A stretch of DNA of 64,000 bases from Longispora albida DSM 44784 (GTDB lineage Bacteria > Actinomycetota > Actinomycetes > Mycobacteriales > Micromonosporaceae), in NCBI RefSeq assembly GCF_000379825.1, contig NZ_KB903816.1, forward strand, positions 1 through 64,000, given 5' to 3'. The notes beneath the pieces were generated by a model that did not search any database, was not told where the DNA came from, and saw nothing but the letters and a program-made list of their open reading frames with translations. A program made the translations under genes and the position numbers. Shown here one piece after another: positions 33,939 to 40,828 of the stretch. Numbering within the stretch: position 1 is the first letter of the stretch; the number at the start of each line of letters is the position of its first letter.

Positions 33939-34050
33939 GTGCCGACCCGCTGAGAACCAATCTGGACTGCGCAAGCGCGAGAGCCCGCATACAACACCGG
34001 TATGCGGGCTCTCGCGTTGCTTGCCAGATCCGCTCTCGGCGGGCCACCTC
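33939..34050. repeat. Hairpin element, copy 6
   Basis: Outer arms GTGCCGACCCGCTGAGAA and CTCTCGGCGGGCCACCTC enclose the stem GCGAGAGCCCGCA, mirrored after the apex TACAACACCGGTA (33990-34002). It lies 8 nt past the cold-shock terminator, in the same orientation as copies 2 and 5. One arm mismatch (CGGCGGG instead of CAGCGGG) is specific to this copy. TTAGATCGAAAA follows the right edge. Confidence 0.92.
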
Positions 34051-34140
34051 GCCTTAGATCGAAAAACATCTAAAAATGCATCATGCCGGGCATCTGGCCC
34101 ATACGCTTTTCGGCGAGTCCAACTCGACCGTGAAGGGCTG

Positions 34141-34506
34141 ATGATGATGGCTGATTACGCAACCGGTACCCGGGTCAGTGCCACTAACCCGCAGTCTGGC
34201 GAAGAAGGCTGGCAGTGGGTGATCGTGGACGGCACGCGCCGGCCGATCGCCGACACCACGTACAACACCCTCTATGTCGACAAGAACTCGTTCCAGCTCG
34301 ACAACCTGTACGACATTCCCGAAGGCTCCGAGATCAGCAGCGCGTATCTCGCCAATGACGACGACGGGACGACGTACCTGGTGACCGAGGGGACCAAGTA
34401 CAAGATCACCAGTCAGGCGGCTGTCGACAAGCTCGGCTTCGACAAGTCCAACGCGCGTACCGGCGAGGATCTGAACTCGATGGGCGCGGGAGCCGACATC
34501 TCCTGA
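34141..34506 (+). CDS. Small acidic hypothetical protein
   Basis: The protein has about 121 residues. Three consecutive ATGs (34141, 34144, 34147) follow GAAGGG at 34132-34137; spacing favours the second or third. I do not recognise the family. The protein is hydrophilic and acidic, without TM or signal peptide, with many Tyr, Asp and Thr residues (WQWVIVDGTRRPIADTTYN, then DDDGTTYLVTEGTKY). The two Tyr-Leu-Val/Asp-rich segments suggest a small beta-structured domain. Preceded by hairpin copy 6 and followed by a clear terminator, so it is a separate transcription unit. Confidence 0.7.
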   Translation: MMMADYATGTRVSATNPQSGEEGWQWVIVDGTRRPIADTTYNTLYVDKNSFQLDNLYDIPEGSEISSAYLANDDDGTTYLVTEGTKYKITSQAAVDKLGFDKSNARTGEDLNSMGAGADIS

Positions 34507-34527
34507 CCCAGCCAGCGGTGCGGCGGA

Positions 34528-34556
34528 AGAGGGCGCAGCGTGCGCCCTCTTTTCGT
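34528..34556. terminator. Terminator between the hypothetical gene and the DedA gene
   Basis: AGAGGGCGCA pairs with TGCGCCCTCT around a short loop and is followed by TTTCG on the plus strand. It lies 22 nt after the stop of the 34141 gene and 7 nt beyond the convergent DedA stop, so it may serve both. Confidence 0.8.
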
Positions 34557-34562
34557 TTCCGG

Positions 34563-35186
34563 CTACTCGGCCTCGGCGGCCGCGAACTCCCGCGTGGCCC
34601 GGCGCTTGATGTACAGCGTGGTCCCGATGCCGAACAGGACCGCGATCAGCAGGCCGGCCCAGCCGAAGCCCTTGAGCCACTTCTCGGCGACCTCGCCCAG
34701 CCAGTAGATGACGAAGGTCGTGCCGAAGGCCCAGACGATCCCGCCGGCCGCGTTCGCGACGAGGAACCGGCCGTAGGGCACCTTGAGCGCGCCGGCCAGC
34801 GGACCAGCGAGGATCCGGAGCAGGGCGATGAACCGGCCGAAGAACACGGCCCACACGCCCCAGCGGTCGAAGAAGCTCTCCGCCTTGGCCAGGTGGGCCG
34901 GGCCGAGGTGCTTCGGGAAGCGCCGTCCGAGCCGCTCCAGCAGCGCGCGGCCGCCCCGCCTGCCCACCGCGTACCCGACGGAGTCGCCGATGATGGCGCC
35001 CGTGCTGGCCGCGATGGCCACGCCCCACGGGCTGACCGCCTTCATCGCCGACATCAGTGACGCGCTGACCAGCACGACCTCGCCGGGTAGCGGGATGCCC
35101 ATACTCTCGACCCCGATGACCAGGCCGACGACGAGATAGACGACGAAAGGCGGCAGCGTTTGCAGCCACTCAGCCACGAACTCCAC
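34563..35186 (-). CDS. DedA-family membrane protein
   Basis: The protein has 207 residues. The GTG at 35186 follows GGGAGG. The signatures are GIPLPGEVVLVSASL near the N-terminus, FFGRFIALLRILAGPLAG, and GGIVWAFGTTFVIYWLG. There are about five TM or re-entrant segments. DedA proteins are lipid flippases or are needed for membrane energetics; the precise role varies. A charged C-terminal tail follows the last TM. The gene is divergent from the metallophosphatase at 35232, with only 45 bp between start codons. Confidence 0.93.
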   Translation of the reverse strand: MEFVAEWLQTLPPFVVYLVVGLVIGVESMGIPLPGEVVLVSASLMSAMKAVSPWGVAIAASTGAIIGDSVGYAVGRRGGRALLERLGRRFPKHLGPAHLAKAESFFDRWGVWAVFFGRFIALLRILAGPLAGALKVPYGRFLVANAAGGIVWAFGTTFVIYWLGEVAEKWLKGFGWAGLLIAVLFGIGTTLYIKRRATREFAAAEAE

Positions 35187-35219
35187 TTGGCCAGCCTCCC
35201 TGCGCGAGAACCCGTGATC

Positions 35220-35225
35220 TACCCT
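35220..35225 (+). promoter_or_regulatory. -10 element TACCCT, leaderless start of the metallophosphatase gene
   Basis: TACCCT, 6 nt, then GTG at 35232, which decides the start. An upstream in-frame ATG at 35160 would place the start inside the DedA gene. Confidence 0.5.
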
Positions 35226-35231
35226 CAGTAC

Positions 35232-36026
35232 GTGACCGAGCAGCCGTCAGCGCCCAGCGCGCTCTATGTGGTCGGCGACGTGCACGGCCACCGTACCGAA
35301 CTCGCCGGCGCCCTGCACAACGCCGGACTGACCGGCGAGGGCGGCGAGTGGGCCGGCGGGGACGCGCAGCTGTGGTTCCTCGGCGACCTGGTCGACCGCG
35401 GCCCGGACGGCCTCGGCGTACTCGATCTTGTAATGAGCCTGCACAGCCAGGCTGACGGCCAGGTGGAGCTGCTGCTCGGCAACCACGAGATCCTGCTGCT
35501 CGGCATGCACCGCTGGGGTGAGACGGAGATCTCACTGTCCACCGGTTCCGCGTCCTTCGCGCGCTCGTGGCTGCGCAACGGCGGGCAGCTCGGCGACCTG
35601 CACGGGGTCGAGGAGACCCACCTCGCCTGGCTGCGCGAGCGCCCGCTCGCCGCCGTCGTGGCAGACCGGCTGCTCGTGCACTCCGACACGCTGTCCTACC
35701 TGGCGTACGGCGACACGATCGAGGAGATCACCAAGACGGTCCACGACGTCCTGAACGGCGACGACGCGGGAGCCTGGTGGGACATCTGGCGGCGGCTGAC
35801 CACCCGGTTCGCCTTCCGGGGCGAGGACGGGCCGGCCCACGCCGCCACGCTGCTCGGCGCGCTCGGCGGGCAGCGGATCGTGCACGGGCACTCCCCGGTG
35901 CCCGACCAGCTGGGCATCCTGCCGGAGGACGCGCCGGTGTCCTTCGAGTACTGCGAGGGCCTGGTGACCAATGTGGACAGCGGGCTGTGCCAGGGCGGCC
36001 CGGTGCCGCTGCTGCGGCTCAGCTGA
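35232..36026 (+). CDS. Calcineurin-like metallophosphoesterase
   Basis: The protein has 264 residues. All the metal-binding blocks are present in order: VVGDVHGHRTEL, FLGDLVDRGPDG, LLLGNHEILLL and, near the end, RIVHGHSPV. This is the Ser/Thr phosphatase or Ap4A hydrolase type of calcineurin fold, dinuclear metal and cytoplasmic. It hydrolyses a phosphoester; the substrate is not determined. The GTG start is supported by a leaderless -10. A small frame and dnaG follow on the same strand. Confidence 0.92.
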   Translation: MTEQPSAPSALYVVGDVHGHRTELAGALHNAGLTGEGGEWAGGDAQLWFLGDLVDRGPDGLGVLDLVMSLHSQADGQVELLLGNHEILLLGMHRWGETEISLSTGSASFARSWLRNGGQLGDLHGVEETHLAWLRERPLAAVVADRLLVHSDTLSYLAYGDTIEEITKTVHDVLNGDDAGAWWDIWRRLTTRFAFRGEDGPAHAATLLGALGGQRIVHGHSPVPDQLGILPEDAPVSFEYCEGLVTNVDSGLCQGGPVPLLRLS

Positions 36027-36055
36027 ATCGATCTTCCTGGTTACTGCTGGCAGCT

Positions 36056-36223
36056 GTGGCCGACTACAACCAGACTCAGTTCCAGGAGTACGCCAGGGGC
36101 CGCGCCCTCGATCCGGCGGAGCTCCGGCAGCGGACCGAGCGGTTCGAGCGGCACGCGGCGGAGGCACCGGAGGACGAGCTGGTGACCGGAGAGGCCGGCC
36201 TGCTGGTCTTCGAGCGGCCGTGA
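36056..36223 (+). CDS. Small conserved-looking protein upstream of dnaG
   Basis: The protein has 55 residues from GTG at 36056. It is mostly charged and helical (LRQRTERFERHAAEAPEDE) with no TM. Codon third positions are strongly G/C, as in true genes here. The family is not recognised. It lies between the metallophosphatase and dnaG. Start and reality are moderately certain only. Confidence 0.5.
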   Translation: MADYNQTQFQEYARGRALDPAELRQRTERFERHAAEAPEDELVTGEAGLLVFERP

Positions 36224-36295
36224 CGGGGTTGTCAGGGGTACGCCGTAGGCTGGGCGAAACAACAGGCGGCAGGGCAGCGGATCGGGAGGCTCAGG

Positions 36296-38146
36296 GTGTC
36301 GGGCAAGATCCGGGACGAGGACATCGCGCTGGTCCGGGAGCGGACCTCGATCGCAGAGGTCATCTCCGAGCACGTCACGCTCAAGCCAGCCGGCGGCGGC
36401 AACCTCAAGGGCCTGTGCCCGTTCCATGATGAGAAGTCCGCGTCGTTCAATGTGAGTACCGCCCGAAATGTCTTCTACTGTTTCGGTTGCGGAGCTGGTG
36501 GCGACGCGATCTCGTTCATCCAGCAGATCGACCACCTCAGCTTCGTCGAGTCGATCGAGCGGCTGGCGGCGAAGGCCGGCATCCAGCTGCGGTACGCGGA
36601 GGCGGGCAGCGGGGGCGGGCAGCCACGGCAGCAGCAGGCCGGGCAGAAGCAGCGGCTGATCGCCGCGCACCGCGACGCCGCCGAGTTCTACGCCAGCCAG
36701 CTCGGCACGCCGGGTGCCCGGGCCGCGCGGGAGTTCCTGGCGCAGCGGAGCTTCAGCCGGGAGCACGCCGTCGAGTACGGCTGCGGGTACGCGCCGGACG
36801 CCTGGGACACGCTGTCGCGGCACCTGAGGCAGAAGGGGTACACGAGCCAGGAGCTCATCACGGCCGGGCTGGCCAAGGAGGCCAGGTCCGGCAGCCTGAT
36901 CGACCGGTTCCGCCGCAGGCTGCTGTGGCCGATCAAGGACCTCGGCGGCGACGTGATCGGCTTCGGCGCGCGCAAGCTCTACGAGGACGACGACGGCCCC
37001 AAGTACCTGAACACGCCGGAGACCCCGCTCTACAAGAAGTCCCACGTGCTCTACGGCATCGAGCACGCCAAGCGGGACATCGCCAAGCAGGGCCGCGCGG
37101 TGGTCGTCGAGGGGTACACGGATGTCATGGCCTGTCACCTGTCCGGCGTGCCGACGGCGGTGGCCACGTGCGGGACAGCCTTCGGCTCCGACCACATCGG
37201 AGTGCTCCGCCGGCTGCTGCACGACCTGAACACCAACGGCGAGATCATCTTCACCTTCGACGGCGACGCTGCCGGGCAGAAGGCCGCGCTGCGGGCGTTC
37301 GCCGACGACCAGCGGTTCGCCTCGCAGACCTTCATCGCGGTCGGGCCGGACGGGATGGACCCGTGCGAGCTGCGGCTGGCCAAGGGCGACGCCGCCGTCC
37401 GCGACCTGGTCGCCCGGCGGGAGCCCCTGATCACGTTCGCGCTGCGGACCCTCACCGGCAAGTACGATCTGTCCACTCCGGACGGCCGGATCGGCGCGCT
37501 CCGCGAGGCCGCCCCGCTGGTCGCGCAGATCAAGGACCGGGAGCTGCGCCCGGAGTACGCACGGAAGCTCGCAGGTGACCTCGGCATGGAGGTCGAGCCG
37601 GTGCTGCGCGCGGTGACCCAGGCCGCTGGCAAGGCCGAGCCGCCCCGTCCGCGGGCCGCGGCGAGTGCCGTCAGCGAGCCACAGCGGCTGGTCGAGCGGG
37701 AGGCGCTCAAGCTCGCGTTGCAGTCCCCCGTGCTGGCCGGCCCGTTCTTCGACGCGATCGACGAGACGCCGTACAGCTTCCCGCCGCACGTGGCGCTGCG
37801 GCAGGCGATCACCTCGCTCGGCGGGGCCGCGACGGCGTCCGGCGGTGCCGACTGGGTCGAGCGCATCCGCGACAACTGCGATGACCTGGCGGCCAAGGCG
37901 CTCGCCGCCGAGCTGGCCGTCGAGCCGCCGAGGTGCGACGGGGAGCCCGACCACCGGTATGTGAACATCACCCTCGCCCGGCTCCAGCTCCCGGCCGTCG
38001 AGCGCCGGATCGGCGAGCTGAAGGGCGGCATCCAGCGGCTGAATCCGGTGGAGAACAAGGACGAGTACCTGCGGCTCGCCAGCGAGCTGTTCGCGCTGGA
38101 GCAGCAGCGGCGCGGGCTGCGCGAGCAGGCTGTCGGGGGGCTCTGA
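36296..38146 (+). CDS. dnaG: DNA primase
   Basis: The protein has 616 residues, normal for actinobacteria. The N-terminal CHC2 zinc finger is CPFHDEKSASF plus FYCFGCGAGGD. The central catalytic core and Toprim domain include VVEGYTDVMA and FDGDAAGQKAALRAF. The C-terminal helicase-binding domain follows. It makes RNA primers at the replication fork and works with DnaB. The GTG at 36296 follows GGGAGG. A -10-like TAGGCT lies about 45 nt upstream (36246-36251). The stop is 1 nt before the next gene. Confidence 0.97.
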   Translation: MSGKIRDEDIALVRERTSIAEVISEHVTLKPAGGGNLKGLCPFHDEKSASFNVSTARNVFYCFGCGAGGDAISFIQQIDHLSFVESIERLAAKAGIQLRYAEAGSGGGQPRQQQAGQKQRLIAAHRDAAEFYASQLGTPGARAAREFLAQRSFSREHAVEYGCGYAPDAWDTLSRHLRQKGYTSQELITAGLAKEARSGSLIDRFRRRLLWPIKDLGGDVIGFGARKLYEDDDGPKYLNTPETPLYKKSHVLYGIEHAKRDIAKQGRAVVVEGYTDVMACHLSGVPTAVATCGTAFGSDHIGVLRRLLHDLNTNGEIIFTFDGDAAGQKAALRAFADDQRFASQTFIAVGPDGMDPCELRLAKGDAAVRDLVARREPLITFALRTLTGKYDLSTPDGRIGALREAAPLVAQIKDRELRPEYARKLAGDLGMEVEPVLRAVTQAAGKAEPPRPRAAASAVSEPQRLVEREALKLALQSPVLAGPFFDAIDETPYSFPPHVALRQAITSLGGAATASGGADWVERIRDNCDDLAAKALAAELAVEPPRCDGEPDHRYVNITLARLQLPAVERRIGELKGGIQRLNPVENKDEYLRLASELFALEQQRRGLREQAVGGL

Positions 38147-38147
38147 G

Positions 38148-38654
38148 ATGTTCTTCCGCAAACCGAAGCTCCCGGCCGATGCCCGTCCGGACCTCGCGCC
38201 GGACGAGCGCGTCGTCGCCTGGGCAGCCACAGTGGACGGTCACGTGGTCGCGACCACCGTCGGGCTCTGGCTGGGCAAGGAGCGGCGGCTCCGCTGGGAC
38301 GAGATCAGCAAGGCGAGCTGGTCGGGCTCGGCGCTGACGATCGTCCCCGGGCCCGCCGGCGGGTACACGGACGAGGTGGGGCTGGTGGCCGAGGAGGAGC
38401 CGGTCAGCTTCGCGCTGACGGTGCCCGGCGAGATCCCGCGTCAGGTGCACGAGCGGGTGACGCGTTCGGTGGCCTACACGAGTCATCACCTGCTGCCCGG
38501 AGCGCCGGGTGGCGTGCGGGTGCTGGCGAGGCGGGTGCCGGGCATCAACGGGCTGCGCTGGGCTGTCCGCTTCGACGCCGGTGTCGACCCCGAGGATCCG
38601 GCGGCCCGGGCCGCGGCGCTGGAGCTGGTCCACGCCGCGCAGCAGGAGTTCTAG
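38148..38654 (+). CDS. Conserved actinobacterial protein of unknown function, coupled to dnaG
   Basis: The protein has 168 residues. The ATG is 1 nt after the dnaG stop, so it is co-translated. No TM or signal. The N-terminal half reads like a PH-type beta barrel (VVAWAATVDGHVVATTVGLWLG, LRWDEISKASWSGSALTI). The C-terminal half is mixed alpha/beta. The arrangement behind dnaG suggests a chromosomal housekeeping role, but none is known to me. Confidence 0.82.
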   Translation: MFFRKPKLPADARPDLAPDERVVAWAATVDGHVVATTVGLWLGKERRLRWDEISKASWSGSALTIVPGPAGGYTDEVGLVAEEEPVSFALTVPGEIPRQVHERVTRSVAYTSHHLLPGAPGGVRVLARRVPGINGLRWAVRFDAGVDPEDPAARAAALELVHAAQQEF

Positions 38655-38664
38655 GGCCCTGGGG

Positions 38665-38898
38665 TCAGACGCCGACGGAGTGGTCCTCGTGCCGGAAGGC
38701 GCGGACCACGGCGTCCTTGCCGGTGTGGACGAGCTTGCCTGCCTGTTCCTGCACCACTCCGGCGGCCTCCTGCACCGTGGGGCTCTGCCGGACCTTGCGG
38801 GCCACGCGGGCGATCTGGTCGTACCGCGACCGGCCGGCCTTGGCGCCGAGGATGTACCCGGCTGCGGCGCCGAGGACGAACGCCACTTTCCATCGCAT
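38665..38898 (-). CDS. YtxH-like membrane-anchored protein
   Basis: The protein has 77 residues. GAGG is 8 nt upstream of the ATG at 38898, which decides the start over the ATG at 38904. One N-terminal TM with a glycine-rich pattern (VAFVLGAAAGYILGAKAG) is followed by a basic, helical tail (RYDQIARVARKVRQSPTVQE). This is the YtxH/DUF-type layout, membrane anchored and stress-associated in other genera. It is convergent with the dnaG-linked gene, with 10 bp between. Confidence 0.82.
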   Translation of the reverse strand: MRWKVAFVLGAAAGYILGAKAGRSRYDQIARVARKVRQSPTVQEAAGVVQEQAGKLVHTGKDAVVRAFRHEDHSVGV

Positions 38899-38968
38899 GC
38901 TCATCACCTCATACTGCCCGAAAGTGCCGCCGCGCGGGCAGTACCCGGCACGCGAGGACGGTAAACGC

Positions 38969-40237
38969 TCAGCTGATCCGGGCCCGGTACCGGGAGAACA
39001 GCTCGTGCCGCTCGTGGTCGGCCTGGCCGGTGAAGGCCTTGAACCTGCCGAGCCGGTAGGCGGCACCCGTCTTGCCCTCCGCGATCTCGATCTCGAAGTC
39101 CCGGCCGAGGAGGCTGATCCGCCGTTCGAGCTCGGGGGCGTCGAGGTCGAGGCCTGCGGCGCGGGCGATCTGGGCAGGGGTCATGTGCCCGCCGTGCTCG
39201 CGGAGCGCCCGGTAGACCGGGTCCTGCTCCGGGCCGGCGTCGCGTTCCCTGGCCGGGCCTTCCTGGCGGAGCGCGACGGCGATGGCCTGGCCGACGGCGC
39301 GGGCGACGGGCGGCGGGAAGGCGTTGCCGATCTGCCGGTACCTGGTGGTCTTGCGGCCGGTGAACTCCCAGCCCCACGCGTCGTCCCAGCCCTGGATGCG
39401 CGCGACCATCTCGCAGGTGAGCCGGGGCCCGACCGGGTACTCGGCTCCGGGCGGCGGTGGGGCGTCGGCCACGCCCATGCCGTCGACGCCCAGCTCGGCC
39501 CAGGCGCGCTTGGCCCGGGTCGGCCCGAGGTCCGCGCCGCCGTGCTTCTTCGAACCGCCCACAATGGTCGGTGCGATCCGGTCGGCTCGGCGTGCCCAGT
39601 CAGCGGCGCCCTCCCAGCCGGCCGAGCCCATCAGGTCCTCCAGCGCCGCCCCGACCGTGACCTGGCCGGCGAGCGGCTGCGGCCAGTGGAAGTACGGGGC
39701 ATGCTCGGGCTGGAGCGCCACGAGCACGAACCTGGGCCGCAGCTGGGGCACGCCGTAGTCGGAGGCGTGCAGGAGCCGCCACTCGCCGACGTAGCCGAAC
39801 TCGCGCAGCCGGTCGAGGACGTGCTGCCGGTACCCGGTGAAGCGGGGCATGCTGAGCCCCCGGACGTTCTCCAGCAGCAGCGCGCGGGGCTTGACCACGT
39901 CGACCTGTTCGATGGCCCACGCGAACAGGTCCCGCTCGTCGGACGCGCCGAGCTGCTTGCCTGCGATGCTGAAGGGCGGGCACGGCACGCCACCGGCCAG
40001 CAGGTCGATGCCCTGGTAGTCGGCGGGCTTCCACACCTCGGGGTCCGCGACGTCGCCCTGGGCGATCCGCCAGCCGGCGCGGGCCGGGTGCCGGTCGCGG
40101 TTGGCCTCCAGGGTGCGGCAGGCGTTCTCGTCGAGCTCCACGGCGAGCCGGTGGCCGAATCCGGCCAGTTCCAGCCCGAGCGCCTGGCCACCAGCCCCGG
40201 CACAGATCTCCACGGCTTCAAGGTCGGCGGATCGCAT
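38969..40237 (-). CDS. DNA (cytosine-5)-methyltransferase, no cognate nuclease gene nearby
   Basis: The protein has 422 residues. Motif I is EICAGAGGQALGLELAGF, motif IV GGVPCPPFS with catalytic Cys86, motif VI LLENVRG, motif VIII QLRPRF, motif X RYRQIGNAFPPPVA. The target-recognition region is short. An extension of about 90 residues after motif X looks like a winged helix (MTPAQIARAAGLDLDAPELERRISLL). The ATG at 40237 has TAGCCT 6 nt upstream. No endonuclease or mismatch-repair nuclease gene is adjacent, so it is a solitary methyltransferase, perhaps epigenetic or a remnant of an RM system. It lies beside tRNA-Asn. Confidence 0.93.
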   Translation of the reverse strand: MRSADLEAVEICAGAGGQALGLELAGFGHRLAVELDENACRTLEANRDRHPARAGWRIAQGDVADPEVWKPADYQGIDLLAGGVPCPPFSIAGKQLGASDERDLFAWAIEQVDVVKPRALLLENVRGLSMPRFTGYRQHVLDRLREFGYVGEWRLLHASDYGVPQLRPRFVLVALQPEHAPYFHWPQPLAGQVTVGAALEDLMGSAGWEGAADWARRADRIAPTIVGGSKKHGGADLGPTRAKRAWAELGVDGMGVADAPPPPGAEYPVGPRLTCEMVARIQGWDDAWGWEFTGRKTTRYRQIGNAFPPPVARAVGQAIAVALRQEGPARERDAGPEQDPVYRALREHGGHMTPAQIARAAGLDLDAPELERRISLLGRDFEIEIAEGKTGAAYRLGRFKAFTGQADHERHELFSRYRARIS

Positions 40238-40243
40238 CACCAG

Positions 40244-40249
40244 AGGCTA
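40244..40249 (-). promoter_or_regulatory. -10 element TAGCCT, leaderless start of the cytosine methyltransferase gene
   Basis: TAGCCT on the minus strand, 6 nt, then ATG at 40237. Confidence 0.5.
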
Positions 40250-40303
40250 GCGGACGCCGGCGGGGGCGACTGTGGACGGCCGGCGGGCCCCGCCGGTACA
40301 CAG

Positions 40304-40344
40304 AAAAAGTCCCTGACCTGTGTTTCCACTGGTCAGGGACTTTT
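40304..40344 (-). terminator. Terminator of the tRNA-Asn gene
   Basis: AAAAGTCCCTGACC pairs with GGTCAGGGACTTTT around a 12-nt loop. On the minus strand it ends with a run of T. It begins 8 nt after the tRNA 3' end. The flanking A and T runs make it look bidirectional. Confidence 0.9.
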
Positions 40345-40351
40345 GATCCTG

Positions 40352-40424
40352 CTCCCGCGACTGGACTCGAACCAGTAACCCTCCGGTTAACAGCCGAATG
40401 CTCTGCCAATTGAGCTACGCGGGA
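40352..40424 (-). tRNA. tRNA-Asn, anticodon GTT
   Basis: Read on the minus strand, it is a complete 73-nt cloverleaf: acceptor TCCCGCG with CGCGGGA, D arm GCTC with GAGC, anticodon stem TTCGG with CCGGA around CTGTTAA, T arm ACTGG with CCAGT around TTCGAGT, discriminator G. The anticodon GTT (plus-strand 40389-40391) reads AAC/AAT. CCA is not encoded. A terminator follows immediately, and no integrase or attachment-site duplication is seen next to it. Confidence 0.97.
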
Positions 40425-40537
40425 TCGTGCTTTTCTTGCCGTCTTGCTTGCCGTGCTGAGATAGGTTACATGACACCCCCCGGAGTGGTGCAACCCGGTA
40501 CCCTGTCTGCCGGCCAGATGTTTCCCGGGTCCCGGCC

Positions 40538-40828
40538 TCAGGCGAGGTAGGTGCGCTCGCCGACCGTCCGGGTGGCCTTCACCTCTGGGAACTGGCTGGC
40601 GCCGTCGGCCCGGAGCCCGGCGGCCGGGCCCGCCTCGTAGGCGGCGAAGGCCTCGCGGGACGCGAAGACGTACCGGCTCTCCACCGTCCCGTCGTCGAGC
40701 ACGGTCACCTCGCCGGAGGTCGCGCCGGCCGCGACGACGGCCGCCACGTGCCCGTCGTGCAGCCAGGCCAGGAAACGGTCGCGCTCGGCCGGCGACGTGA
40801 ACTCGGAACGCACCGCGTAGATCAGCAT
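40538..40828 (-). CDS. DUF4286-type small protein (ferredoxin-like fold)
   Basis: The protein has 96 residues. The start MLIYAVRSEF and the later SRYVFASREAFAAYEAGPAAGLRAD match DUF4286 (dabb-like) proteins, small cytoplasmic alpha/beta sandwiches. Function unknown. The ATG shares one base with the TGA of the repeat-rich membrane protein (TGATG), so translation is coupled. Confidence 0.82.
   Translation of the reverse strand: MLIYAVRSEFTSPAERDRFLAWLHDGHVAAVVAAGATSGEVTVLDDGTVESRYVFASREAFAAYEAGPAAGLRADGASQFPEVKATRTVGERTYLA

Noticed and set aside
289-34050. Hairpin family interpreted as integron attC sites
   Set aside because: No integron integrase is present, genes are in both orientations, and here the loop is conserved and the stem variable, opposite to attC.
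38969-40424. Integrated element at tRNA-Asn
   Set aside because: No integrase, no duplicated tRNA 3' end and no change in composition were seen.
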